From Euglena gracilis (taxonomy: Eukaryota; Euglenida; Euglenophyceae; Euglenales), in NCBI GenBank assembly GCA_039621445.1, contig CP154957.1, forward strand, positions 15,058,947-15,122,946: a stretch of 64,000 nt of DNA, read 5' to 3'. Position numbers and translations under genes: made by a program. Each line of letters starts with the position of its first letter. Position 1 is the first letter of the stretch. Below the pieces are notes generated by a model. That model was not told the origin of the DNA. It saw only the letters and a program-made list of their open reading frames with translations, and did no database searches. Shown piece after piece: positions 26,311 through 35,863 of this stretch.

Positions 26311-26864
26311 CCCCACCCCTGCCTAACCTCCTATTGGCTAGTGGTCTGAAAGAAAAGTAAAAAATCGTGAAATTTCGTGAAATTTCAGGGGCCGGAAATT
26401 TCAGTCACCACCCTAGGTCGGACCCCCCAGTCAAGGAGGGGGGGGGACCAACCCCCACCTAAACAGTGGCACAGTCCAGTGCCCACAACGGCCAAAAGAG
26501 CCATTTTGGGGCACTTTTTGCACTGTGCGTTGTCTAGATAACCTGTTAAGTGCCTTTTGGCGTGGCTTTATGTACTTTACAAGCATCTCTGGATGTTATT
26601 TATTCTGATGTTATTTCTCCCAGATGTTATTTTTCCGGATGTTATTTTTTTCTTATGACAGTAATTGGGGGTTTGAAGGAGCCTGCCCATCGGCCAAATA
26701 CCGGGGACCGACAATTACCGCGGGTGGGTAATTCCCGCTCGGGCTTAAACGCGGCAAGTTTAGGCGCGCTGTATTACCGCGCGCTCCGGCCGAAGCGCGC
26801 TAATTAACCCCGCGTTAATAAACCCCCGCGTTATTACCCAAATCGCGAACAATCCGCCATTTTT
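26311..26864. other. Noncoding; GATGTTATTT short repeats and a CG-rich block
   Basis: GATGTTATTT occurs four times between 26592 and 26650. From 26698 a block with ACCGGGGACCGACAATTACC and CGCGGGTGGGTAATT matches, in reverse orientation, 36.82-36.86 kb and its duplicate near 39.06-39.1 kb, so it is dispersed repeat sequence. Confidence 0.4.
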
Positions 26865-26893
26865 CTGAGTGTCTATTTTTTTCGACATATTAC

Positions 26894-29539
26894 ATGGCCG
26901 GCAAGACAAAGCCCCTGGTGGGGTCCAAGCATCTGCTGGACGAGGAGAGTGACGTGGAAGAACTACCCGGCAAGAGAAAGCCCCTGGTGGGGCTGAAGCA
27001 TCTACTGGACGAGGAGAGCGACGTGGAAGAGTTACCTGGCAGAAGTCGACGTCGCAGCCTTGCTGGTGAAGAAGAGGAGGTGGTTTCTCCCGTATCGAAG
27101 ATGCTTTTGGTACCCTGGGTGCATCGCTTATGGGCCTTCAAAGGCCCCCCCCATCCGGTTTTGGGCTTGAAAAGGCCCCCTCATCTGGTTTTGGGCCTGC
27201 AAAGGCACCCTCATCTGTTTTTGGGACTGCAAAGGCCCCCCAAACTCAGTTCATTTTTGGGCCTGCAAAGGCCCCGCTACCACCTCTTTTTGGGCCTGCA
27301 AAGGCCCCCCCATCTTTTATGGGTCTACACAGGCCCCTCCTGCCATATTTGGGCCTGCAAAGGCCCCCCCCACCATCTTTTGTGGGTCTACCCAGTCCCC
27401 TCCTGCCATATTTGGGCATGCAAAGGCCCCCCCCCACCACCTTTTTTGGGGCTGCAAAGGCCCCCCCTGCCATATTTGGGCCTACCAAAGTCCTCCCGGA
27501 CACTTTTGGGCCTGCCTAACTCCCCCAAGCCTTATTTGGACCTGCCAAGGCCCCCCCATCCAGTTCACCCCCTCCCTTTTTGGCTCCCAGGGGTCACCAG
27601 CAGCACACCCCAGCCCCATGCCAGTCGGCCATCCCCCTCAGAGCAACACCCAGGCCTCAGCCCAGCTGTCACTCACCCAGCACCCCCTTCATCATCTCCA
27701 CCATCCTCATCTGGTTCCCATTCTGCAGAAGCCTCAACTTGCAACACCCCACTGGTATTGTGCAACCCCCTGCACCTGTCACTGCCTTTCTCTCCCTTTC
27801 AGACTGCACCTGGATCTGTATCGCATGCATCTACTCTGGGTACTGGACCAGAAGCTCTCCTGTCCAAGACCCCATGCAGTACCCCAAGCTGCTCTCATTC
27901 CATGAAGATATCCACTGGCACCCAGACCATCAAGAGAGTGGTGGTGGCTGTGGCCAGCCAGACCACCATCACCAGAAGCCCCTCCTGGACCCCAAAGCCA
28001 GCCCAAGCTGCACAACCAGCTCTCCCTGTCCAACCTCAACAAGTACAGCCTGTCCATGATCTTCCACCCCAACCTGATCTCCCTGGCCCCCAGTCTGCAG
28101 CCATCCTATCAGCATTTGGGGCCCCTAAGAATAAACCTCAGACGTCCAAGCCCAAGGGTACATACAGGGTGAAGCAGACCATCCCTGGGGCAACAGTGCC
28201 CCCTGCTGAGCTCATCGATGTGGACTCCACTGCCTACAAGTCCATCGCCCCAATCTTCTCCATTCACCAACCTGCAGCACCAGCATCAGCACCTGCAGCA
28301 TCAAGGTCCTGTGACATCTTCAGAGGGGACAGCCCATCCACTGTGAACATGAACTCAGAGTTTGCCTTTGGCCCTGGCTACCCCAACCACCCACCCACCC
28401 ACCCACCCCGGCCATCACCAGCATCTCCACCTCTGGCTCAACATGGTGCTGCTTACTTCACCAGAAGTCGCCCATTGGAACCCCCAGCCCAAGCCCAACA
28501 GAGACAGCCCGAGGAGAGCCTGAAGAGGCTCCTCCTGGACCTCCTCCTGGAGGGCCGGGGCAGCCGCCTGGATGGGGCCCAGGCCAACCCCCATGGGGGC
28601 TTGCTGGCCAACCAGCGACGGCTCCAGTCCAGGCGGCTGTTTTATGAGTTGCCCCCTGCAGCTTTTCCTTTCATTTCTCCCATTCTTCTGTCTACCCGTT
28701 TCCTCCCAGCTGAAATACAGGGCCTTTACCAACTGCATACACCCCCTACAGTACCCCCTCCCCCACCCCTCTCCACCATTCCAACAGTGTGTTTTCCCAT
28801 TTTCTCAGTTCCACTCCCCCTGTGTACCACTGATCCAGCCTTCCTCTCCCAGTCACCCAGTCATTTCCCCAAGAATTCCCCCAGGCCCTCTGCCATCAAC
28901 CCACCCAACCAGGAAACCACCCACCCACAAACCCACACTCCCCCCATGCAATCATTTGGTATGATCCCACTGTGCAGGGGGCATTCTCTGACTGACCAGG
29001 GTTATCAGTGTGCAAGTTCAACCAGTGGTCAGCAGAACATCTTGATCTGGGTTTATTATCAGCACCCATTCTTATCTATCTGGTCTCAGGTCCTCCTGTT
29101 CCACCTGCCCAGCCCCTATTGGGTGGCCCTGCAGAAGTACTCAGTCTGCCTGCCTGGGGACAACACCCCCACACCTGGGAACCTGCTCCTTTCCTTTGCC
29201 CTGTGTCCTTGGGTTTGGTTGCACTCAGGCATGCATACCCATCAACTGTCCCTGTCCCCTCCATGTTGTTCGTCATGCATCTGTTTGGGCTGTCTGTTTG
29301 ACTGGGCCGTGCATTTGTCTGGCTGGTTTTGGTTGCATTCAGGCATGCACACCCATCAACTGCCACTGTTCCTACCAGTCTGTTTGCTTTGCATTTGTCT
29401 GGGCTGTTCAACCCCCAGTTCCATTGCGGATCCTTTGTCAATCATCTGTGAAACACCCCCCTCTTCTAAAGATGGCCAGTGTCGCACTGCCCTTTTTCAC
29501 CTGTCATGTTTGGATTTTCCCACCAATGTCCCCTCTTAG
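26894..29539 (+). CDS. Long Pro/Ser-rich reading frame, repeated 5' end, uncertain gene
   Basis: I do not recognise this product. The first 48 residues are two copies of a 23-residue unit containing KPLVGxKHLLDEESDVEELP (26900-26968 and 26969-27037), followed by RSRRRS and an acidic stretch. From about 27130 the frame runs through a TTTGGGCCTGCAAAGGCCCC minisatellite. A further plausible coding stretch (about 28090-28650) is Pro/Ala/Ser-rich with RLLLDLLLEGRGSRLDGAQ. After 28680 the composition looks noncoding. The sequence before the ATG is repeated at 2176, so this is probably part of a multicopy element. Introns are possible but none is proven. Confidence 0.3.
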   Translation: MAGKTKPLVGSKHLLDEESDVEELPGKRKPLVGLKHLLDEESDVEELPGRSRRRSLAGEEEEVVSPVSKMLLVPWVHRLWAFKGPPHPVLGLKRPPHLVLGLQRHPHLFLGLQRPPKLSSFLGLQRPRYHLFLGLQRPPHLLWVYTGPSCHIWACKGPPHHLLWVYPVPSCHIWACKGPPPPPFLGLQRPPLPYLGLPKSSRTLLGLPNSPKPYLDLPRPPHPVHPLPFWLPGVTSSTPQPHASRPSPSEQHPGLSPAVTHPAPPSSSPPSSSGSHSAEASTCNTPLVLCNPLHLSLPFSPFQTAPGSVSHASTLGTGPEALLSKTPCSTPSCSHSMKISTGTQTIKRVVVAVASQTTITRSPSWTPKPAQAAQPALPVQPQQVQPVHDLPPQPDLPGPQSAAILSAFGAPKNKPQTSKPKGTYRVKQTIPGATVPPAELIDVDSTAYKSIAPIFSIHQPAAPASAPAASRSCDIFRGDSPSTVNMNSEFAFGPGYPNHPPTHPPRPSPASPPLAQHGAAYFTRSRPLEPPAQAQQRQPEESLKRLLLDLLLEGRGSRLDGAQANPHGGLLANQRRLQSRRLFYELPPAAFPFISPILLSTRFLPAEIQGLYQLHTPPTVPPPPPLSTIPTVCFPIFSVPLPLCTTDPAFLSQSPSHFPKNSPRPSAINPPNQETTHPQTHTPPMQSFGMIPLCRGHSLTDQGYQCASSTSGQQNILIWVYYQHPFLSIWSQVLLFHLPSPYWVALQKYSVCLPGDNTPTPGNLLLSFALCPWVWLHSGMHTHQLSLSPPCCSSCICLGCLFDWAVHLSGWFWLHSGMHTHQLPLFLPVCLLCICLGCSTPSSIADPLSIICETPPSSKDGQCRTALFHLSCLDFPTNVPS
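27130..27560 (+). repeat. Minisatellite that encodes FG-type repeats in the +1 frame
   Basis: Units of about 27-33 bp based on TTTGGGCCTGCAAAGGCCCCCC are repeated about 13 times. In frame 1 they read FGPAKAP or FGTAKAP, like the FG repeats of nucleoporins. In the frame of the longer ORF they read LGLQRPP. Because the unit length varies, the frame is not kept throughout. Confidence 0.5.
29215..29415 (+). repeat. Tandem duplication of about 120 bp
   Basis: GGTTGCACTCAGGCATGCAT at about 29217 recurs as GGTTGCATTCAGGCATGCAC at about 29332. Both are followed by ACCCATCAACTG and a CATTTGTCTGG-like block. Confidence 0.45.
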
Positions 29540-29844
29540 GGAATCAGCCCCCAACATGACAACGGGAGCAATGGCCCATCTACAGCTGGCCCTCATCATC
29601 ATCTTCACCTGGTCCGTGGCGACGACACCTACCGGCCCTACAAAATCCCAAACCCCCCATGCCACTGGAATGGGTGCCTGAGACTGAATCGGCCTTTTTT
29701 AGTGACGATTTGCACCCCCCCCCCTGTAACAGCCGACCGAATGTTTCCTCATGCATGCATCAGCCTCTTTCCATCAGATTCACCTGCTCCATTTTTCTCA
29801 GTTTTTCTGTGGTGCCCTCCCCCCCAAGACAACCATCCCACTTT

Positions 29845-29985
29845 CTGTCATTTCAGTCCAAGTGCGTTTTTGCCTAATGTTGCAGTTTGTGGTTTCCCTT
29901 TTCATCCCACCCACAGTCATCTCACTCCAAGTGCAGTTTTTCCTGATGTTGCAGTTTGCTGTCCTCCTTTTCATTTCCCCCTCCC
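29845..29985 (+). repeat. Tandem duplication of about 75 bp
   Basis: TCCAAGTGCGTTTTTGCCTA followed by ATGTTGCAGTTTG (about 29857) recurs as TCCAAGTGCAGTTTTTCCTG followed by ATGTTGCAGTTTG (about 29927). Confidence 0.4.
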
Positions 29986-30550
29986 AGGGAACGCACTTCT
30001 GCAGAGCACCCCCTGTTCTTGCCCTCTGTTCCCCCACCCATCAGGCACCCCCCCCCAGCAACCCCCGCACATCCTTCGGGCTCCAAGAGTGGATAAGGGC
30101 CTGAAGGCCTGAAGCTGGAGTTGGCGATGCAGTTTTTAAACAGCACCGTCATTCACAACCCTCGACCAGCTACTCGGATCGCGCTTCACGCATGTCTTGT
30201 GTGCTTTGCTGGTTGGTTGGTCCTCCTTTTGCAGTCGAAGCCTGTGTTGCAGTTCGGGAGACAGCCAACACCAAACTGGAGTTCTCTTCCCCCCCCCCCC
30301 CAGTCCTCCCCCACCTTTCCCACCCAGTGGACCGTTGTCCCCCCCATTCCCAAAAACAGGAGCTGACCAATCTAAACCCCCAGCGCAAAATCTGTCCACC
30401 CCAACCTGTGGTCTTGAAAAACACTGACACCCAAAAAATTCTGACCCCGGATTCCCTCAGGATTGGACCCCCAATTCCAGCAGTCTCTCCGCACCTTCCC
30501 CAAAGCGTCATTTCCACCCCTACCCAACAAAAAACAACTTCTGCCTACCC

Positions 30551-31015
30551 ATGCATCGACCTAAAACCACCAAACCCGAAGGAACCCAGCACCCCCCCCC
30601 CCACAGTCTAGTCCAAAAAAACCCCCCGCACTTGGAACCCCCGCCACCCGCCACCCCTCAATCCTACAACCTAACTAAACACCTGGTCCTCCAGGCCCAT
30701 GACATTGAACAAAACCTTGGTCCTCCAGCAGGCTGGTCCCGCCCCCAAGAAAACCCCGAGGAAGTCTGGGAAGACATTTGCCTAAATGGGCAAAGTTGAC
30801 GCTGGACTCACACCAGGCCGGCTGCTTCAGGGCCAAGCTCGTCAGTCAACCAACAGATCCAACTAACACCCCCCTTTGTAAAATGCTACCTCTACCAGGA
30901 AAACTTCCCCCTCTAGGACCGTTGGCGAATTGAAACACATGACTGCCAACTTGGGCGACCCCTGGGCAATATCTTTCAAAACCCCACCTTCCTACAAAGA
31001 CGCTGGGACTGGATA
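30551..31015 (+). pseudogene. LINE-B 5' region with a degenerate third 2A-like motif
   Basis: This lies in the same reading frame as the main LINE-B ORF and is separated from it only by a TGA (30797-30799) and a TAG near 30914. HDIEQNLGPP at 30701-30724 differs from the 2A consensus DxExNPGP by one Pro-to-Leu change. The frame between the stops reads DRWRIETHDCQLG and RRWDWIMDFLE and looks like protein. So the original ORF started further upstream, probably in the Pro-rich frames from about 30190. Confidence 0.5.
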
Positions 31016-32968
31016 ATGGATTTTCTGGAAACACGATCAAACGGCGATTGGTGGCACACTTGCTGTATCAACTGTCGCCAGGTGTTAATCACACCTTGCC
31101 CGCAACCACTCATCGAACACGGAAATCAGTGCCCCGCAGGGAGAGGAGAGGATCTTCTATCGGATGGAGACATTGAACCCAACCCCGGCCCAATCTCCGA
31201 CTGGATGCTGGACCCAACTTGGCTCAGAAGAATCATTGTAGAGCTTCAACTGGTAACACCACCGACCATCGATGCCTTTGCCTCACCACACAACTCACAG
31301 TTTCCAATTTTCTGGTCATCCGAGGACAACGCCTTCAGCCACTCCTGGAGACAGCACGCCCCACTCTGGGCCAACCCTCCTTTCGGCCTCCTTTCCGAAG
31401 TCCTGGAAAAAATCCTTACTGAAGGGGCACAAATTATCCTGCTAGCACCAGAAAACCACCCGAACCTCGGCCAGCTTAAAAAGCTAAGCATCAAGTCGTT
31501 CCTCCTCCCAAAGCAACCCCTCTTTCGGGAAAGGGGAGCTACTCTGTTCCCCCACCCAACCTGGCGCTCCTGGGCACTCTATATCAATCATACCCCTCCC
31601 CCTCGACGGCCGAACCCTTTCAACTCTTACCACCCCTACCATTGGAAACTCCCCTGTGCAGGCCCAACCGGCAAAACACCTCCCGACACAACACCTTTGT
31701 CTTTGAGGACTAACTATCCCCCAGGGGGACCTGGTCCCGCCCGGCCACGTACAACGGACCCTGGTTGGTCCTTTGCCGGCCGGACTTTTGGCTGTCTCGA
31801 AGACTCACTGTGGGACACACTATTCCCACCTCCCGTCTCCAGCCCCCAGTGTGGCCTTGATCACTGGGTGACCTCATGTACATCCTTGCTACAGCTACAG
31901 CCCACCACCCCTCCACCTCACACACCCCGGACATTTCAAATCAAGAGACGTGCCCCGTTCCTGACACCCCCAAAGCAACAAACCCTGAAGGGCAAAGTCA
32001 GGGGATCCCTGCTCACCTGTGGAGATATTGAGGAAAACCCAGGACCCACAAATCCCACCACAGCACACCCCAAATCAAGCAAACGCAAGGAACGCACGAA
32101 TTCGGCCCCCGCCCGCAGAACACCAGACAACCAAGACCACATCGCTGACACCCTACGCGACCTAGCCCACCCCTGGGAAGGCAGAGACGCAGCAACCATT
32201 GCAGACACAGCAGGCAACGAAAGCAACCTCAGAAACAACGCAAGACCTGGGATAATCATCAGTCCCAGCCCCTGTCTTATCGAGGACATCCTGCAACTCC
32301 GCGTAAATACCATACTGCACGTCCCCGCAACTCTCCAACCCGCCATATCAGATACGTTAGGAGCAATCCTGGAAGCATACACCAGCAACCTAACTGATGA
32401 CGGCCTCTTTGCAGTCTTGGCTTACCCCAAACTAGTCCTACGCACAGTAGCAGCAAGAGGAGCGCACGCCTCAGACGAACTTGCTTCAGCACTGGGGAGG
32501 CGAAACAAACTGTTCCGTTCAGGAGATTACGGAACGCTGCTAACTGAACTCCGGTCAGCACAGAAGCTAGCAAATCCGAACGCCGCAGGGGTAATTGAAA
32601 TCAGAGCAGAGAAAACGGCCAGAACAGAGCCCTCAACCCTTCCAGACCGCACCCTCCGGAGAGTCAGAACCCTCACAGGAGAAGGTGCCCCAGCCAAAGC
32701 GCTTCAGCTGCTGCTATCGGAAGGCTGCCACCAGCCACAGGATCCACAGGTTTGGAACAAACTGGAAGCCCTCCACCCGAACGGAAAACCGGTAGACCCG
32801 AACAACCTCCCCGCCAAAATCACACCGTTCCAGGATGGACAATCAATTACATGGGAACCCATCCTGCACGAGGCTATCCGGAAATTCCCGCGTACGTCAG
32901 CCCCAGGACCCTCTGGGCTTCGTCCTATTCACCTGCAAGACGCAATCAAGCGCCCGGGGCACATCTGA
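31016..32968 (+). CDS. LINE-B ORF, N-terminal half: 2A motifs, methyltransferase-like block, pre-RT region
   Basis: A 650-residue open frame. A Cys-rich CCINC segment precedes the first 2A-like motif, DIEPNPGP at 31169-31192. Directly after it comes TIDAFASPHNSQFPIFWS, then AFSHSW, LWANPPFGLLSEVLEKI and GAQIILLAPENH (about 31200-31480). This has the order of motifs of phage-type Dam N6-adenine methyltransferases, with NPPF intact. A second 2A-like motif, DIEENPGP, follows at 32024-32047. A helical pre-RT region then ends in SAPGPSGLRPIHL (about 32900-32940). 2A motifs make ribosomes skip a peptide bond, so three separate products are predicted. A frameshift near 32960 joins this to the RT frame. 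Confidence 0.75.
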   Translation: MDFLETRSNGDWWHTCCINCRQVLITPCPQPLIEHGNQCPAGRGEDLLSDGDIEPNPGPISDWMLDPTWLRRIIVELQLVTPPTIDAFASPHNSQFPIFWSSEDNAFSHSWRQHAPLWANPPFGLLSEVLEKILTEGAQIILLAPENHPNLGQLKKLSIKSFLLPKQPLFRERGATLFPHPTWRSWALYINHTPPPRRPNPFNSYHPYHWKLPCAGPTGKTPPDTTPLSLRTNYPPGGPGPARPRTTDPGWSFAGRTFGCLEDSLWDTLFPPPVSSPQCGLDHWVTSCTSLLQLQPTTPPPHTPRTFQIKRRAPFLTPPKQQTLKGKVRGSLLTCGDIEENPGPTNPTTAHPKSSKRKERTNSAPARRTPDNQDHIADTLRDLAHPWEGRDAATIADTAGNESNLRNNARPGIIISPSPCLIEDILQLRVNTILHVPATLQPAISDTLGAILEAYTSNLTDDGLFAVLAYPKLVLRTVAARGAHASDELASALGRRNKLFRSGDYGTLLTELRSAQKLANPNAAGVIEIRAEKTARTEPSTLPDRTLRRVRTLTGEGAPAKALQLLLSEGCHQPQDPQVWNKLEALHPNGKPVDPNNLPAKITPFQDGQSITWEPILHEAIRKFPRTSAPGPSGLRPIHLQDAIKRPGHI

Positions 32969-33195
32969 TCTCAGCTCTCGCCAAGCTCACCAACACCTGG
33001 GTCAATGGGGACCTCCCCTCAGCACACTCCCCGTTCTGGTGCGGTGCCAACCTCACACCCCTTCGGAAAAAGGACGACGGGGTCAGACCGGTGGCAGTGG
33101 GCGAAACCATACGGAGATTGATTGGCAAAGCCCTATTGGCAACAGGCACGGCTAAAGACCAGGTGAGCAAGCTCCAACCCACACAAGTCGGGTAG
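32752..33195 (+). pseudogene. LINE-B RT, finger region (after a frameshift)
   Basis: Only about 32960-33190 is the true frame: ISALAKLTNTWV, then FWCGANLTPLRKKDDGVRPVAVGETIRRLIGKALL, the RT finger and substrate-binding motifs also seen in LINE-A. The frame is lost again near 33190 and RT continues in the third frame. Confidence 0.75.
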
Positions 33196-33199
33196 GGGT

Positions 33200-33824
33200 C
33201 ACCAACGCTGCAGAATCAGTTGCGATTGGCTTCCAACACCTGGTGCACAAACTCGACCCAGCCGGAAATTGGGCAAGCCTGCAGTTGGATTTCTCTAATG
33301 CCTTCAATTGCATGGACAGGTCACACCTTCTGTTGGAGGCAACTACCAGGACACCCTGCCTCTTCAATTATCTCAACTTCGCATACAAGAACCCCGCCCC
33401 CCTTTTCTGCGCTGGCAAAGTCCTTTGGTCCCGTTGCGGCACACACCAGGGCTGCCCACTGGGTCCTGTCGGCTTTTGCATCGGCCTGCAACCCCTGGCC
33501 GAAACCATCACAAACAACGCAGAATTACTCTGGAGTTCCTGGTACCTAGATGATGGTATCATGGTGGGACAGCCTGACAAACTGCAAAAAGTCATCTCCT
33601 TCCTCCAAGGTGAGGCCACACGCTGCGGGCTACAATTGAACCTCCGGAAGTGTGTGGTCTGGGGGCCAGCCGGCAATACAATCACCTCTGCACCAGAAAT
33701 GACCCTGACTCCGTGGGAAAAAGATTCAGGGATCACGGTACTGGGGGTGCCCGTGGACTTCCCCACAAGCCACCGCAAAACAGCAGAAGGACTGCGCCAC
33801 AGAAAAAATCGAACACGCAGCTGA
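33200..33824 (+). pseudogene. LINE-B RT, palm domain
   Basis: Motifs in order: LQLDFSNAFNCMDR (first catalytic Asp, about 33284), CGTHQGCPLGPVGF, WYLDDGIMVG (YxDD, about 33541-33570), GLQLNLRKCVVWG and ITVLGVPV. All RT catalytic acids are intact. The frame is shifted from the pieces on both sides, and a further shift near 33795 ends this open stretch. Confidence 0.82.
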
Positions 33825-33933
33825 CATTGTTACCAGAATGACGGATGCCCAAATCTCTCATCACCTCCCACGCTCATGTCTTGACGGATGCAAAGTCAAC
33901 CACCTGCTTCGCGGCTCCAACAGCTACCTCTGC

Positions 33934-33973
33934 CAGGAAGCAGTCAATCGGTCCTCCGATTGACTGCTTCCTG
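33934..33973. repeat. Perfect 18-bp hairpin inside LINE-B
   Basis: The arms are 33934-33951 (starting CAGGAAGCAGTCAATC) and 33956-33973, exact reverse complements with a TCCT loop. It interrupts the LINE-B frame with a stop and fits a template-switch mutation that copied one arm backwards. Confidence 0.6.
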
Positions 33974-33981
33974 AAGTCATC

Positions 33982-35097
33982 TTGCAAGCCTTTGAGGACG
34001 TGGTGGGAGTCGCACTGAACACGACACAGAGACTGCAAGCAGCACTACCACTCTCCAAAGGAGGGTGTGGGCTGCGCGTTCCCTCACACAACCAGGCAGC
34101 AGCCCGCACAGCAGCACTCTGTGCCTTCTACACTGAAGGGCATCGGAAAATTGGTCTGCCCCAGTATGCAGGAAGTCCCGTGGCAGATCTCATTGAGCCA
34201 CCACTGAGAGAACTGTGTGCTGCCCTACCCAACCATCCGACAACCCCGAGACTGCTAGGAAACCTGGCAACCACCCAGACCGCAGGAAAAGATGAGCAGT
34301 CCCAAAAATGGTGGTCCAAAGAAATAGGCAAAACCACAATGGACAACCTGATCAACCAATGCAAGCCACGGGACCAAGCCCGCCTTTTGGAACAGTCCTC
34401 AGGAATTGGTCATGGCTGGATGGCCTCTCCCCCCTCACTGGCTCTACACGCAGTCTTGTCAAGTGATGAGTACTGTCTTGGGCTCAAATGGTGGCTTGGG
34501 CTGCCCATCATTGACGATGAAACGCAGAAATGCCAAGGCTGCTCAGCACAGCTGGACAGGGAAGGGGACCACCTCATCTGCTGCCCTCGAAACAACTTCA
34601 CTGCCAGACACACGGCCGTTCAGGATGCAATTTTTACTCTTTTGTCCTCCACAGGCCAAGGTGTCCAAAAAGAAGTCACGATCCCCAATGCTCCGGATGC
34701 CAACCTGCGCCCCGCTGATCTCCTACTATCGTGTTGGCAGGATGGCAAACCCACAGCCCTGGACATCACAATCTGCCACGGTTGGCAGGCCCAAGAACAA
34801 AACACCTCACGGGAACGATGGAGGTCCTTTTTACGGCGCAAAGAAACTGCCAAGCACTCCAAATATGACGTCACTTGTCAAAACGCCGGTTGGTCCTTCA
34901 CAACCTTGGCAATGGGCACGTGGGGAGGCCTGGGCCCAGAGGCCGCCCGCCTGCTTGGCCGCATCATAAAAAGAGCCACTGCATGGCAAGAAGGTGAAAT
35001 CAGGGACCTGAAACAGTCCGAATGCTATCAAGCCATCGCAGTCGCACTGACTCGCCAAATCCGGCAACTCCTCAGCGTAAAGCACGCTGTTCGTTAA
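33982..35097 (+). CDS. LINE-B C-terminal part: thumb, zinc knuckle, restriction-like endonuclease
   Basis: A 371-residue open frame. The thumb-like RLQAALPLSKGGCGLRVPS is at about 34030-34085. A CQGC...GDHLICC knuckle with downstream His residues lies at about 34530-34605. A PD-(D/E)XK-like endonuclease, LRPADLLLSCWQDGKPTALDITI, follows at 34705-34770. The equivalent blocks in LINE-A have the same spacing. The stop TAA is at 35095-35097. This region would nick the target and prime cDNA synthesis. Confidence 0.78.
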   Translation: MQAFEDVVGVALNTTQRLQAALPLSKGGCGLRVPSHNQAAARTAALCAFYTEGHRKIGLPQYAGSPVADLIEPPLRELCAALPNHPTTPRLLGNLATTQTAGKDEQSQKWWSKEIGKTTMDNLINQCKPRDQARLLEQSSGIGHGWMASPPSLALHAVLSSDEYCLGLKWWLGLPIIDDETQKCQGCSAQLDREGDHLICCPRNNFTARHTAVQDAIFTLLSSTGQGVQKEVTIPNAPDANLRPADLLLSCWQDGKPTALDITICHGWQAQEQNTSRERWRSFLRRKETAKHSKYDVTCQNAGWSFTTLAMGTWGGLGPEAARLLGRIIKRATAWQEGEIRDLKQSECYQAIAVALTRQIRQLLSVKHAVR

Positions 35098-35360
35098 ACA
35101 GGCTACACAGAAGCCGCCAAAAGCTCCACAAACAGGAGACAACCAGGAAAAACCCCAAGCACCCAAGCACCCCAAACACAAAACATAAGGAAGAGGATCC
35201 TACGGCAACAAAAGGCAAAAAAGACAAATCCCACCAACAACCGAGGCAGTACGACACAAACACGCCCCGCCAGGCATGCACCCACCAACCCCCCCCCCCC
35301 CGCACTATATATCCAAAGTGGGCTTTGCCCATATCCGGCTAACCACTAACCACCAACAGG
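35098..35360 (+). other. LINE-B 3' untranslated region
   Basis: A-rich sequence with ACCCCAAGCACCC repeats and a C-run at about 35290-35301. I see no coding sequence. The 3' end of the element is uncertain. Confidence 0.35.
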
Positions 35361-35863
35361 TACCGTACGTTGTAGTGTACACTACCACCAGTATACACAC
35401 CCGCGACCTGTGGCGGCACAGGAAGTCACAAGGTGGTTCCTCTTGTGGCGAGGGCCAAAATAAACGCTACCCTGGGCCAGGGGCACAATCTGGGTGAAAC
35501 TGTGCTACCCGCCGTGAGGTTAAGTCGCTTGAGCAATTTTTCTCCTCACAGGTATGCAACGTGCCTGGTAAAGAATCTTTTTTTTTTGACATCAGACGTC
35601 TGAGAAGTGAAACCTAGAGTGCTTCAAGTTACAAGGATGTGTTTGTCAAGTTTATGTTATCAAGATCAAGTTTCAACTTCTTACAAGTCCAACTGTTTTC
35701 AAGAATCTTTTGTGGTGTGGAGAAGTTCACCATGCTGACTTATGCAGCTTGACGTGGAATGAACTTATTGGACGGATTAATCAGGACCTGAGCATGTCCC
35801 TGCTAAACTGCTCCATGTTGTTGGGAATGGCCGTCGTGTGTGTTTTCTGACCTGTTGCTGTGC
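35361..35863. other. No gene recognised
   Basis: Mixed sequence between LINE-B and the tandem duplication. Short frames only. A TGTAGTGTACACTACCACC palindrome lies near 35371. Confidence 0.25.

Noticed and set aside
28090-29539. Later part of the 881-residue frame as a solid protein-coding gene
   Set aside because: After about 28680 the sequence is pyrimidine-rich with tandem duplications and no protein-like pattern; the open frame is probably chance from biased composition.
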